Assembly: GCF_965228935.1 (NCBI RefSeq)
Contig: NZ_OZ245846.1
Location: 3,162,001 to 3,226,000 of the forward strand
DNA: 64,000 nt
From: Ulvibacterium sp965228935
GTDB taxonomy: Bacteria; Bacteroidota; Bacteroidia; Flavobacteriales; Flavobacteriaceae
Reading direction: 5' to 3'
The notes beneath the pieces were generated by a model. The model did not search any database and had not been told where the DNA came from. It saw nothing but the letters and a program-made list of their open reading frames with translations. Positions 33,333 to 42,578 of this stretch are shown here, one piece after another. A program made the position numbers and the translations under genes. Numbering within the stretch: the first letter of the stretch is position 1; each line of letters opens with the position of its first letter.

Positions 33333-33374
33333 CTAAAATCTAACATCTAAAATCTAACATCTAGAATTCAACAT
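33333..33374 (+). repeat. Three tandem 14-bp repeats before epimerase gene
   Basis: CTAAAATCTAACAT occurs twice exactly and a third time with a few changes (CTAGAATTCAACAT). The array ends 2 bp before the ATG at 33377, so it fills the leader and ribosome-binding region. Slightly upstream, GACATGAGA occurs twice (33205 and 33224) in a purine-rich stretch. The 189-bp gap holds no gene. Confidence 0.8.
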
Positions 33375-33376
33375 AC

Positions 33377-34393
33377 ATGCATACCATATTTATTACAGGA
33401 GGCACGGGTTGTATAGGCTCGGTAACCATTTACAAGTTGTTGCAGTCGTCCGAAGTCCATAAAATTGTCGTCGCAACACGATCCAACAATACCGATCCCT
33501 TAAAATTATGGTTGGGTGAGGAGTTGGATTCCCGTTTGGAATTTATCACCCTCGACGTATCGGACTACCAGGCCATTGAAGCAGCGCTCCAAAGCGTAAA
33601 GCCTACCCATATTATTCATTTGGGCGCATACCAAAGTCCGGATTGTTCAAAATATCATATTCGTGGTATGGAAATCAATACCGGAGGTACCATGGCCCTT
33701 TTTGATGCTGCGGAGAAACTTCCGAATTTAAAAAGATTCGTATTTGCAAGTTCCGGGGCGGTATATGGGATGCGATCCATGTATCCACAGGCAAGCATAG
33801 CCGAGGATGTGCCTTTGGCGCCTCCAAATCATTACGGAATTTGGAAACTTGCCGGGGAGCATTTGGCCCGTTTGTTCTATGACAACACACGGATACCTAC
33901 GGTTTGCCTACGGATTAATACCACCTATGGCAAAGGTAGGGACAAGGGAAAGACCTCGGCACCTACCAATGCCATGAAGGCTATAGCAATGGGGTCGGTC
34001 TCAGGGAACCTGATACCCTTTGAGATGCCCTATCAGGGACGCGAGAATTATCATTTTGTAGAGGATGTTGGTGCTCACTTTGCTGCTTGTGCGTTGCAAC
34101 CGTATTCCGGTTTTGGTGCCTTTAACATTAAAGGGGAAACCATACCCATCCCGTCGTTTCTTCAGATTGTTGAGGAACAGGCGAATGAATTGGGAATGGG
34201 CGAGTTTGCCAAACTTTCCATAATCGATGATGCTCCCCCCAATCTTTTTATTTGTGATTTGGACCATACCAAAATAGACGGTACGTTTAAAAATTTACCA
34301 CGTACGGCCATAGCTGAAGGGGTAAGAAGGTCGTTACAGGAATTCAAGAAAATGGCGGAAAAGGACATTTTAGATTTTTCGATAAGCACATGA
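33377..34393 (+). CDS. NAD-dependent epimerase/dehydratase (extended SDR)
   Basis: 338 residues. The Rossmann motif is GGTGCIGS (8-15). The catalytic Tyr-Lys pair is in NHYGIWKLAGEHLARL, with Ser in VFASSGAVYG. Length and motifs fit extended short-chain dehydrogenases that act on nucleotide sugars or free uronates and aldoses. In a catabolic operon it may be a uronate or sugar dehydrogenase rather than an NDP-sugar epimerase. The start follows tandem repeats; the stop overlaps the next gene by 4 bp (ATGA). Confidence 0.88.
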   Translation: MHTIFITGGTGCIGSVTIYKLLQSSEVHKIVVATRSNNTDPLKLWLGEELDSRLEFITLDVSDYQAIEAALQSVKPTHIIHLGAYQSPDCSKYHIRGMEINTGGTMALFDAAEKLPNLKRFVFASSGAVYGMRSMYPQASIAEDVPLAPPNHYGIWKLAGEHLARLFYDNTRIPTVCLRINTTYGKGRDKGKTSAPTNAMKAIAMGSVSGNLIPFEMPYQGRENYHFVEDVGAHFAACALQPYSGFGAFNIKGETIPIPSFLQIVEEQANELGMGEFAKLSIIDDAPPNLFICDLDHTKIDGTFKNLPRTAIAEGVRRSLQEFKKMAEKDILDFSIST

Positions 34394-35361
34394 AAACGAT
34401 ACGAGTAGGTTTACTAGGTGCAGGCGATGTGGCCAATTTGCATGCCGAGGCCATCAACGGTCTGGAAGGTTCGGAATTGGTCGGACTTTGGAATCGCACC
34501 CCCGAAAAAGGAAAGGTTAAGGCGGCACAATATGGTTGCAAGACCTATGCCACTGCGGATGATTTGCTCAATGACCCGAATATTGACGCAGTATTCATAT
34601 TGACCAATATGGAGACCCACTGCGAATATACCATTAAGGCCGCTAAAGCAGGAAAACATGTTTTAGTGGAAAAACCTGCAGCTTCGACCATTGAAGAATT
34701 GGAACGCATGAAAAAAGCCGTTGCCGAAGCGGGGGTAAAATGCATGCCCGTCCACAACTATATCTATGAAACGGGGATTCGCCGGGCAAAGGATATGATT
34801 CAAAGTGGGAAACTGGGGGAAGTCACCCAGTTTTATATGATGTACAATATTCATCACGCGGATGAGATCAGGGCCAGGTATCCCGGTGTAATTCGTCAGA
34901 TTTTGACACACCATAGCTATACCATGCTCTACTTGGCCGGGAAGCCAAAGACCATATCGTGCTTAAAACATACGGTCGATAATACCTTGGCCCCTCAAGA
35001 AAATGTGGCGATGGCCAACATTCAAATGCGGGATGGCACCTTGAGTCATTTATGTGCCAGTTTTGCCAATGACGATCATGCGGGTGATCCTTGGACCTGC
35101 ATTATCAAGGTTATCGGTACCAAGGGCAGTACCCGTTATAGCTATCGGGATTGGGTAATCAACGATCGAAACGGGGCCCATTCGCAGACGTATTACTGCT
35201 ATCCGGAATCCATAAAGAATACCACAACGCATTTTATCAATAAAGTTTTAAGGGAAGATGCAGAACCACTCTCCAGTCTGGACGATGCCATCACTTGTCA
35301 GCAAATAATAGAGGCATGTGAAAAATCGGTGGAAGAGGGAATACATGTAACCTTCAAATAA
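34390..35361 (+). CDS. Gfo/Idh/MocA family oxidoreductase
   Basis: 323 residues, cytoplasmic. The N-terminal GLLGAGDVANLHAEAI motif binds NAD(P); VEKPAAST carries the conserved Lys. The C-terminal domain includes RQILTHHSYTMLYLAGKPKT and NYIYETGIRRAKDMIQSGKL. It overlaps the upstream epimerase gene by 4 bp, so the two are translationally coupled and likely act in sequence. It is distinct in sequence from the other Gfo/Idh proteins of the window, suggesting a different substrate. Confidence 0.93.
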   Translation: MKTIRVGLLGAGDVANLHAEAINGLEGSELVGLWNRTPEKGKVKAAQYGCKTYATADDLLNDPNIDAVFILTNMETHCEYTIKAAKAGKHVLVEKPAASTIEELERMKKAVAEAGVKCMPVHNYIYETGIRRAKDMIQSGKLGEVTQFYMMYNIHHADEIRARYPGVIRQILTHHSYTMLYLAGKPKTISCLKHTVDNTLAPQENVAMANIQMRDGTLSHLCASFANDDHAGDPWTCIIKVIGTKGSTRYSYRDWVINDRNGAHSQTYYCYPESIKNTTTHFINKVLREDAEPLSSLDDAITCQQIIEACEKSVEEGIHVTFK

Positions 35362-35388
35362 AAAGTAATCAACCAAAGTAACATTTAG

Positions 35389-38300
35389 ATGAGCAGAAAG
35401 ATAGATTGGAGCAAGGGAAAAGTGCTATTGTTTTGCCTTGCCCTGATGGCAGGCAGTTGTAGTAAAAAGGAAGGTCCGACTTTGGAATTGAAAAAGGGCT
35501 CACACATTGTCTTAGTGGGAAATAACCTGGCGTGGCGAATGATACATTTTGGTCATTTTGAGACCGAAATGCAATTACGCTACCCGGAAGATTCCCTTTT
35601 TATAAGAAATATGGGAGACGCGGCCAACACCCCCGCTTTCAGGCCGCATGCGGCACGACCTTCTCCTTGGGCCTTTCCTGGGGCGGACAGGTTTGAACAT
35701 GATTCCGGTAGCAAAATACATTTTGAGGAGGACGATGGAGGGCATCAAAAAGGAGGGGTAGGACATTTCCCCACTCCGGATGAGTGGATCACCAGTCTGG
35801 AAGCCGATATCATCATTGCATTTTTTGGATATACGGAGTCCTTTGGGGGGCCCGAGGGATTGGACAATTATCGGGAAGAACTACGGGCTTTCATCAAACA
35901 TACCCTAAGTCAGAACTATAATGGCAGCCATCCTCCGCAACTTGCCCTGGTATCCCCGATTGCCTATGAGGATCTTTCCCAAAAAATGGACTTGCCCAAC
36001 GGGGAAGAAGAAAACAAGAACTTGGAGCTGTATACCAAGGCTATGGAAGAAGTCGCTGCAGAAGAGGGTGTATTGTTCGTAAATGCATTTGATGTATCCA
36101 AAAAGTGGTTCGATTCCACATCTGATAACTTAACATCAGATGGATTTCAATTAAATGATAAGGGGTATAAAAAATTCTCCCAATTCCTAGCGGATCAGGT
36201 TTTTGGTAATACGAAAAGTAAGGTAGAAGAAAACAAGACTTTGGTTCATAAGGCGGTAAATGAAAAAAACTGGTTTTGGCTCAACGACTTTAAGATTCCG
36301 AACGGGGTACATGTATATGGAAGAAGATATGATCCCTTCGGCCCGGACAACTATCCGTTTGAAATAGAAAAGATCAGGCAAATGACCGCCATTCGGGACA
36401 CTGCCATTTGGATGGCCTTACAAGGCAAAAAAATGGATTTGGCCAAAAGCGATGCACGTACCAAGGCGCTTCCCCCGGTAAAGACCAACTATAAGGCCAG
36501 TGAAAAAAACGGAAATCCCGAATATTTGTACGGTCAAGATGCTTTGGACAAGATTAAGGTTGCCTCAGGATATAAAGTAGAACTTTTTGCATCCGAAAAA
36601 GAGTTTAACAACTTGGCCAATCCCGTTCAGATGTCATTTGACAATCAAGGTCGGCTTTGGGTGGGGGTTATGCCAAGTTATCCCCATTACAAAGCGGGGG
36701 ATAGTAAACCTAATGATAAGATCATCATTCTGGAGGACACGGATGGAGATTACAAGGCTGATAAGGAGACCATCTTTGCGGATGGGCTACATCTGACTAT
36801 CGGATTCGAGTTTGCACCGGAAGGTGTCTATGTATCCCAAGGTAACGATCTGATACTCTTAAAGGATACCGATGGCGATGATAAGGCCGATGAAAAGGAA
36901 ATTATCTTGAGCGGTTTTGATGACCATGATACCCATCATGCTATCAGCGCCTTTTCCACAGATCCCTCCGGAGCCATTTATATGGGTGAAGGTACCTTTC
37001 TACATACCAATGTGGAGACGGCCTATGGGCCCGTAAGGGGTACCAACGGTGGATTTTATAGATATAGCCCCCAACGGCGTCATCTGGAGCGAACGGCCCA
37101 ATTGGCCATCCCAAATCCATGGGGTATCGCATTTGATGATTGGGGCCAAAATTTCTTTATTCATACCTCTGGGCCTTCTGCTACTTGGATGATGCCCGGA
37201 ACCATTGTTCCCCGATATGGTGTAAGTTCTCCCATACCTGAAAACTTTATTGAAAAGGACCATCTGGTACGGCCAACGTCCGGGATAGAGTTTGTATCCA
37301 GTAGGCACTTTCCCGATAATGTTCAGGGCGACCTTCTTATAAACAATACCATTGGTTTTTTGGGGACAAAACAACATAGGGTCATCGATGATCCCAATTC
37401 ATCCGGCTATATTACCAAACATCGGCAAGATTTGGTCTATGCCGATGACAAGAATTTTCGCCCTGTAGATTTGGAGTTCGCCCCGGACGGCTCCCTATAT
37501 TTTATCGATTGGCATAATGTCCTAATAGGCCATATGCAACATAATGCCCGGGATCCCTTACGGGACCATGTTCATGGACGGGTATATCGGATTACCTACC
37601 CATCCCGACCCTTGGTAGAGCCAGCTAAAATAGTGGATGCCACTATTGAGGAATTATTGGATAACCTAAAACTTCCCGAATATAGGACAAGATATCGGAC
37701 AAAAAGGGAATTACGTGGTAGGGAAACATCAGAGGTGCTTAAAAAATTAAAACAATGGGTCGATGCCCTGGATAAGGATTCCCAAAAATATGAACAACTC
37801 CTATTGGAAGCCCTTTGGGTTACCTGGGGTGCCAATGAAGTTGACCAACAATTGTTGAAGAAATTGTTGAATGCCTCGGACTTCAGGGCTCGATCGGCTG
37901 CCGTAAGGGTACTAAGATATACGGGCCACCAGGTAAACGATCAGACGGAACTACTAATGAAGGCCGCCCAGGATGACAACCCCCGTGTACGACTTGAAGC
38001 ACTTGTGGCAGCTTCTTGGCTTGGAAAGGATATCGGCCTACCCATTATTGAGGAAGCCGGAAAAAAGGAATTGGATGAGTGGATGGAAAAACCTTTTGCC
38101 GCCGCCATCGCACATCTGAACGATGAAAGGCTAGGACGTAAAAAGGAAACCTTGGAGACCAATCTCATCGGAACAAATCGTGAAATGTTCAAAAAGGGGA
38201 AGGAAATCTACGAACGGGATGGGTATTGTGCTACTTGTCATCAACCCGATGGTAAGGGGCTTGAAGCCTCACAATTTCCCCCACTTATCGGTTCAAAATG

Positions 38301-38589
38301 GGTTACCGGAAGCGAGGAACGGTTGATTAAATTGACCCTGAAGGGACTTATGGGCCCAATTGAGGTTTTAGGTAAAAAGTACCCAGGTCAGGTTCCCATG
38401 ACCCCTTTCGGACAAATGCTCAATGATGAAGAAGTTGCCTCCGTATTGACCTACGTAAGAAACATGCCCGGAAACAAGGCCTTGCCCGTTCTACCCGCCA
38501 CGGTCAAAAAAATACGGGAAGAGATCAAGGGTAAGGAGGGCTTTTTTAGCCCTGGGGAACTTCTTGAATTGCATCCTATGGAACAATAA
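35389..38589 (+). CDS. Fusion lipoprotein: SGNH-like domain, dehydrogenase propeller, cytochrome c
   Basis: 1066 residues. Lipobox AGSC (Cys24). Residues ~35-285 form an SGNH-hydrolase-like domain, but the usual Ser is in VGNNLAWRM (no GDS) and the catalytic His position reads DGFQLND, so it may bind rather than cut. Residues ~390-750 are a PVC-type sorbosone-dehydrogenase-like propeller (GYKVELFASEKEFNNLANPV, EDTDGDYKADK, VDLEFAPDGSLYFIDWHNVL). HEAT-like helices follow. A C-terminal cytochrome c with CATCH lies at 947-951. It should be an outer- or inner-membrane-anchored sugar or polyol oxidase that feeds electrons to its heme. Last gene of the plus-strand operon; its stop is 2 bp from the convergent mutarotase stop. 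Confidence 0.85.
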   Translation: MSRKIDWSKGKVLLFCLALMAGSCSKKEGPTLELKKGSHIVLVGNNLAWRMIHFGHFETEMQLRYPEDSLFIRNMGDAANTPAFRPHAARPSPWAFPGADRFEHDSGSKIHFEEDDGGHQKGGVGHFPTPDEWITSLEADIIIAFFGYTESFGGPEGLDNYREELRAFIKHTLSQNYNGSHPPQLALVSPIAYEDLSQKMDLPNGEEENKNLELYTKAMEEVAAEEGVLFVNAFDVSKKWFDSTSDNLTSDGFQLNDKGYKKFSQFLADQVFGNTKSKVEENKTLVHKAVNEKNWFWLNDFKIPNGVHVYGRRYDPFGPDNYPFEIEKIRQMTAIRDTAIWMALQGKKMDLAKSDARTKALPPVKTNYKASEKNGNPEYLYGQDALDKIKVASGYKVELFASEKEFNNLANPVQMSFDNQGRLWVGVMPSYPHYKAGDSKPNDKIIILEDTDGDYKADKETIFADGLHLTIGFEFAPEGVYVSQGNDLILLKDTDGDDKADEKEIILSGFDDHDTHHAISAFSTDPSGAIYMGEGTFLHTNVETAYGPVRGTNGGFYRYSPQRRHLERTAQLAIPNPWGIAFDDWGQNFFIHTSGPSATWMMPGTIVPRYGVSSPIPENFIEKDHLVRPTSGIEFVSSRHFPDNVQGDLLINNTIGFLGTKQHRVIDDPNSSGYITKHRQDLVYADDKNFRPVDLEFAPDGSLYFIDWHNVLIGHMQHNARDPLRDHVHGRVYRITYPSRPLVEPAKIVDATIEELLDNLKLPEYRTRYRTKRELRGRETSEVLKKLKQWVDALDKDSQKYEQLLLEALWVTWGANEVDQQLLKKLLNASDFRARSAAVRVLRYTGHQVNDQTELLMKAAQDDNPRVRLEALVAASWLGKDIGLPIIEEAGKKELDEWMEKPFAAAIAHLNDERLGRKKETLETNLIGTNREMFKKGKEIYERDGYCATCHQPDGKGLEASQFPPLIGSKWVTGSEERLIKLTLKGLMGPIEVLGKKYPGQVPMTPFGQMLNDEEVASVLTYVRNMPGNKALPVLPATVKKIREEIKGKEGFFSPGELLELHPMEQ

Positions 38590-38591
38590 AT

Positions 38592-38930
38592 TCAGGAAGC
38601 CTTAAAGTCGAATATCTTCTCCATGGGCAACCATTTTTCACCGGGTTTGGCCATAGGCAGGGCTTGTTGGTATTCCCACATAAGTACTTCCCATTCCTGA
38701 ACTTTGGCATTGTCGGCATCCATTTGGGCCTTTTTCTCAAAGGAGAAGGAATCCTCTACCTCAATGATCATAAACAGTCGATTCCCGACCCGATAGATTT
38801 CCATATGTGCAATACCGGAATCTTGGAGGCTATCCAATACCTCTGGCCAAACCTCCCTATGGTATTCCTCATATTTTGTGATTAAGGTCTCATCATTCTT
38901 TAGATCTAATGCCAAACAGTGTCTTTTCAT
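38592..38930 (-). CDS. rhaM: L-rhamnose/L-fucose mutarotase
   Basis: 112 residues, full length for the family. The signature KYEEYHREVWPEVLDSLQDS holds the conserved Tyr and His (His24), followed by IAHMEIYRVGNRLFMIIEV. The C-terminal block WLPMEKIFDF is typical. It interconverts alpha and beta anomers of L-rhamnose or a similar 6-deoxyhexose in the cytoplasm. It is the last gene of the 21-kb minus-strand run. Its presence is the best single hint that a 6-deoxy sugar is one product of the locus. Confidence 0.9.
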   Translation of the reverse strand: MKRHCLALDLKNDETLITKYEEYHREVWPEVLDSLQDSGIAHMEIYRVGNRLFMIIEVEDSFSFEKKAQMDADNAKVQEWEVLMWEYQQALPMAKPGEKWLPMEKIFDFKAS

Positions 38931-38992
38931 GGATTAGTACATTTAATGTGTTGCATATTGTTTTTTAAATTGATAGCGGTTTGATTATCCTA

Positions 38993-40084
38993 TTATAAAT
39001 CAAGTTTCAAAAAATCTACCGTATTTTGATAGTATACCTTTTTTAGAATATCAACGGGCAAGCCTAGGCCACGGGTTTTTTGTCCCCGTATCTCCAGGGA
39101 GTCCGTTCCGCTTAGATATTCCCATAACAACCTGTAATTGGCATTCAGTGATTGCTGTTCTTCTTTGATTCGGGCGGTGTCCAGGGAATCTTGTGGCATA
39201 CTATTTCCATAATCGGATCCAAAAAACACCCTGTCCTGATATTTTGTGAAAAAGGCCTTTACCTCATCGCTATCCTGACTCGCCAAATCTCCAAACCTAG
39301 CGGCGGTCTCTACGTACATATTTGGGAATTTGTCCAGTCGTTCCGCCACCATATCCACATTGTGGGACATACTACCCAAATGGGCGCCTAAAATTTTCAG
39401 ATCAGGATTTTTTTGGATCCAATTATCCCTCGCGGCTATAATGGTCTCGTAGGATGGTATCTCGGGGAAGTTGTAAGCATGGTATTGCGGGTGTCCCATA
39501 TAATATCCATAATGCGGACTTTTGGGATTCAATTCCCGCCAAGCTTGTAAAGGTTCCGCGATATGGGCTATTACCGGGATTTGTTTGGATTTCAAAAAGT
39601 CCCATATGGGCTGTAAACGGGGATCGTCAATTTGAATGTATTTCCCTGAGGCATCCTGTGTTACCATACCAAAGTTCTTCCACACCTTCACCATTCTGGC
39701 CCCGGAATCGATTTCTCCGCGTAACTGTTCAATGGTTTTTTGGGCATAATCCGGTGCATCTATACCCACACCGATAATGGCGGAACAGAGGTAAAACATT
39801 TCGGGATGGGATTGGGAATGGGTCAAATAGTTATCCCAACTTCTAACGATACCAATAGGATCCTCTCGGTAAACATCCACCAGTACCCCTTGCATGTTCC
39901 ATTTTTTAAAGAGCGCGGGTAGGTATTCCCTGGAATATTTAAAATGTACATGGACGTCTATTTTTTTTAACGTTCCTTCGTCCATGGCGATTACTGTTTC
40001 GCTTTTGGAAGATTGACTTTCCGTCTTTGGTTTGCAGGCAAAAAAAACACTTAGTACAAATAAGACATATATAGTTTTTTTCAT
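38993..40084 (-). CDS. Amidohydrolase-family lipoprotein (possible sugar lactonase)
   Basis: 363 residues. Lipobox FFAC (Cys17). The metal motif KIDVHVHF gives His45 and His47. Further ligands are probably His in PVIAHIAEP and LKILGAHLGS, and Asp in VFFGSDYGNSMP. This is the amidohydrolase-2 type, which includes L-fucono- and L-rhamnono-lactonases and decarboxylases. Here the enzyme is exported, which would fit hydrolysis of a lactone made by envelope dehydrogenases (inference). It is separated from the SSS symporter by about 107 bp and from the mutarotase by 62 bp on the same strand. Confidence 0.82.
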   Translation of the reverse strand: MKKTIYVLFVLSVFFACKPKTESQSSKSETVIAMDEGTLKKIDVHVHFKYSREYLPALFKKWNMQGVLVDVYREDPIGIVRSWDNYLTHSQSHPEMFYLCSAIIGVGIDAPDYAQKTIEQLRGEIDSGARMVKVWKNFGMVTQDASGKYIQIDDPRLQPIWDFLKSKQIPVIAHIAEPLQAWRELNPKSPHYGYYMGHPQYHAYNFPEIPSYETIIAARDNWIQKNPDLKILGAHLGSMSHNVDMVAERLDKFPNMYVETAARFGDLASQDSDEVKAFFTKYQDRVFFGSDYGNSMPQDSLDTARIKEEQQSLNANYRLLWEYLSGTDSLEIRGQKTRGLGLPVDILKKVYYQNTVDFLKLDL

Positions 40085-40190
40085 GATCGTGGTTTTAAAC
40101 TATTACAAGCAAAAGATTCCTTATTCTTATCCTATTGGAGCTCTGTCCTATAAATGTAATTATTTTTTTGTCGATGCATTTGCAGTGCAT

Positions 40191-41606
40191 TCAAATCTTT
40201 GGGGTATCACTTTTGGCCTTGCCCAGAAGGAAAACTTCCAAAATACTGGCGATTGCCAGTATGGAAAACAAGGACAATTCAACTTCCAAGGCGCCTATTT
40301 TAGATGGAATGATTCCGGTTTTGGCAAGAATGAAGGTAATCAACGACATTACGGTTATTACTGGCATCAGAAGTGAAGGCTTTCGCGAACTTAGTATTCC
40401 GACCAGGATCATAGGTCCCATCATGGCCGTTCCCGTAAAACTGGTCCGGGCCAACAAGACCAAATGTTCCGTACTGATGATGGAAAAAATGAGTGCCAAA
40501 ACCCCAAAAAAGAAAATAAAAATCCGGGTTATCAAAACCGCTTTTTGATCCCTTAGGGTAAGTAAAGACCGTAGCTCCGAACCTAACGCGAATATTTGGG
40601 AATCCGAAGTTGAAATGGCCGCAGCGATCAAACCTATCAATCCCAATGCGGCTATGCCCTCGGCCTGATCGTACAAAAGCACATGTCCGATGAATTCCTG
40701 GGTGGATGCCTCCGGATAGAGCACGGCTCCGTACATTCCCATGAAGAGTGTGGGAAGAATGATCAATATGGCGACAATCCCCAGACCAATGGCCATTTTT
40801 CGTAAGGCCGAACTGCTTTTCATGATGACGACCCGAGTAGAAATCTGAGGTTGTGTAAAAGGCAATGAAATGATGGCAATCGCGGAAATAATCAAAAATT
40901 GGGTAGTAAAGAGCCCCTTGGGACCGGGAACGGAGAGCAATTCACTGCTTATGGATTCCACCTCCTTGAACATGGATGGGATACTCCCGAAATGGCTTAT
41001 ACAGTTCCAACCGATGATCCATATGGTAATAAAAAGTAGAACGCCCTGTAAGGTGTCATTGTACATAATCGCTCTAAGCCCTCCTGTTTCGCTATACAAT
41101 ATCATGATACCCACGATAATCAAGCTCCAGGCCCATACGGGAATCGCATCTGGAAAGGCGGCGTTTAGAAATATAGAGATGCCACTGATCTGTACGGCTA
41201 TGTAGGGAATCAAAAAAATCACGGCTCCTCCGAAGGCCACATAACCCGCTAATTTGGCCCCATAGGTATTGACCATTAAGCCGGACATTCCCTTAAAATC
41301 CAGTTTTCTTGCTTTTCTTCTAAGCATTTCCCCGATCCGGATCAAGGCATAGACCATCATAGTGTCCGAAACGGCCAAAAAAATCCAGGCCCCGATACCA
41401 TGAGTACGGAAAAAGTCGGGCATCCCTATTACGGTAAAGGCGCTGAACAAGGTAGCGGCTGTTGTAAAAAGGCCGATTACAAATCCTATATTGCCACCAC
41501 CCAATAAATAGCTGGAGGTCGTTTTTTCCTTAACACGGGTACGCCTCACTAAAAAGACCAGGATGCCCAGATAAATCGCGCCAGCAATTAAAAACTTAGT
41601 CAGCAT
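40191..41606 (-). CDS. Sodium:solute symporter (SSS family)
   Basis: 471 residues with twelve to thirteen predicted transmembrane helices. The family pattern is visible in SSYLLGGGNIGFVIGLFTTA, SETGGLRAIMYNDTLQGVLL and a later ALGLIGLIAAAISTSDSQIF segment. It should import an anion or sugar with Na+. Its start lies inside the preceding small membrane-protein gene (11-bp overlap), showing tight coupling. Substrate may be a sugar acid or a sugar from the locus. Confidence 0.92.
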   Translation of the reverse strand: MLTKFLIAGAIYLGILVFLVRRTRVKEKTTSSYLLGGGNIGFVIGLFTTAATLFSAFTVIGMPDFFRTHGIGAWIFLAVSDTMMVYALIRIGEMLRRKARKLDFKGMSGLMVNTYGAKLAGYVAFGGAVIFLIPYIAVQISGISIFLNAAFPDAIPVWAWSLIIVGIMILYSETGGLRAIMYNDTLQGVLLFITIWIIGWNCISHFGSIPSMFKEVESISSELLSVPGPKGLFTTQFLIISAIAIISLPFTQPQISTRVVIMKSSSALRKMAIGLGIVAILIILPTLFMGMYGAVLYPEASTQEFIGHVLLYDQAEGIAALGLIGLIAAAISTSDSQIFALGSELRSLLTLRDQKAVLITRIFIFFFGVLALIFSIISTEHLVLLARTSFTGTAMMGPMILVGILSSRKPSLLMPVITVMSLITFILAKTGIIPSKIGALEVELSLFSILAIASILEVFLLGKAKSDTPKI

Positions 41607-41817
41607 GGTTCTCTTCTTTGTTTATGATGGATACCAGATAAGCGAGGATTACAAAAAGAAAACTGACCAAAAGTCCAGCCCACAGCGTATAGGGAAGCCC
41701 CAATATAAGGGGTTCGGCCACATGTTCGGGGGTCACCAAAGGACTGAATGATGCAATGAAGGTGAGAATGGCCAGGCCATCTAAAATCTTTAAAAGGGCA
41801 ACACGTCTTTTTTTCAT
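41596..41817 (-). CDS. Small two-helix membrane protein, SSS symporter partner
   Basis: 73 residues with two hydrophobic helices (about 8-30 and 43-65), a Lys/Arg-rich N-terminus and an acidic C-terminus. Its 3' end overlaps the symporter by 11 bp and its start overlaps the SDR stop (ATGA). Small two-helix proteins of the DUF3311/YhdT type are often coded next to SSS carriers, where they may assist assembly or transport. The family assignment rests mainly on context. Confidence 0.7.
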   Translation of the reverse strand: MKKRRVALLKILDGLAILTFIASFSPLVTPEHVAEPLILGLPYTLWAGLLVSFLFVILAYLVSIINKEENHAD

Positions 41818-42578
41818 AATCTGGGTATAGTTAAACCTCCATCGACCATAATCACTTGACCGGTAGAGTAAGGAAATTTTCCTTCTATCAAGGCCAAAAC
41901 AGCTTTGCCTACATCCTTGGGAGACCCTATCCTGGATTGAAGCGTAAGTCCTTCGTTGATCATTTCTTGGTATTTCTGTAACACCTTTGCCGTCATATCG
42001 GTTTCAATGACCCCTGGCCTTACCTCATAAACCGGTATATTGTACTCACCCAGCTTTGTGGCGAACAATTGGGTCATCATACTCATTCCGGCTTTGGACA
42101 AGCAATATTCTCCGCGGTTGACGGAGGCCGTGGTTGCACTGATGGATGATATATTGATAATGCACGAAACGTTTTCCGAGCTACGTTCTATCATATGTTG
42201 TGCTATTTTTTGGGTAAGAAAAAAAGGCCCTTTAAGATTTATATCCATCACCCGGTCGTAACTCTCTTCCGTGGTCTGAAGCAAATCGAGCCTTTTCTGA
42301 GGCCCCACACCGGCATTGTTTACCAACACATGAAGCTGGTCAAAGGCTTCCAGCACTTGTACAACTATTCTTTCCCTTTCCTTTGGGACGGCAATGTTTC
42401 CTTGACAATAGATTACCTTTTTAGCACCTAGTTTTTCCAACTCTTCCAAAACCTCGGTAACATTCTTGACTTCCCTGACTCCATTGATGGCCAGATTACA
42501 ACCGGCTTTTGCCAATTCTCTGGCTATTCCCAGTCCAATTCCCCGAGACCCTCCGGTAATCAAAACATTTTTTGTCAT
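41814..42578 (-). CDS. Short-chain dehydrogenase/reductase
   Basis: 254 residues, classical SDR. NAD(P) site GGSRGIGLGIARELA, NNAGVG, catalytic Ser in IINISSISAT and the YCLSKAG Tyr/Lys pair are all present, with RPGVIETDM and GQVIMVDGG at the end. Often annotated as 3-oxoacyl-ACP reductase, but the location between an OYE-like gene and a symporter gene points to a sugar or keto-acid substrate. It overlaps both neighbours by 4 bp, so it is part of a translationally coupled series. Confidence 0.92.
   Translation of the reverse strand: MTKNVLITGGSRGIGLGIARELAKAGCNLAINGVREVKNVTEVLEELEKLGAKKVIYCQGNIAVPKERERIVVQVLEAFDQLHVLVNNAGVGPQKRLDLLQTTEESYDRVMDINLKGPFFLTQKIAQHMIERSSENVSCIINISSISATTASVNRGEYCLSKAGMSMMTQLFATKLGEYNIPVYEVRPGVIETDMTAKVLQKYQEMINEGLTLQSRIGSPKDVGKAVLALIEGKFPYSTGQVIMVDGGLTIPRL

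Noticed and set aside
33333..33374. Possible CRISPR-like array
   Set aside because: The 14-bp units are directly adjacent with no spacers and no cas genes are present.
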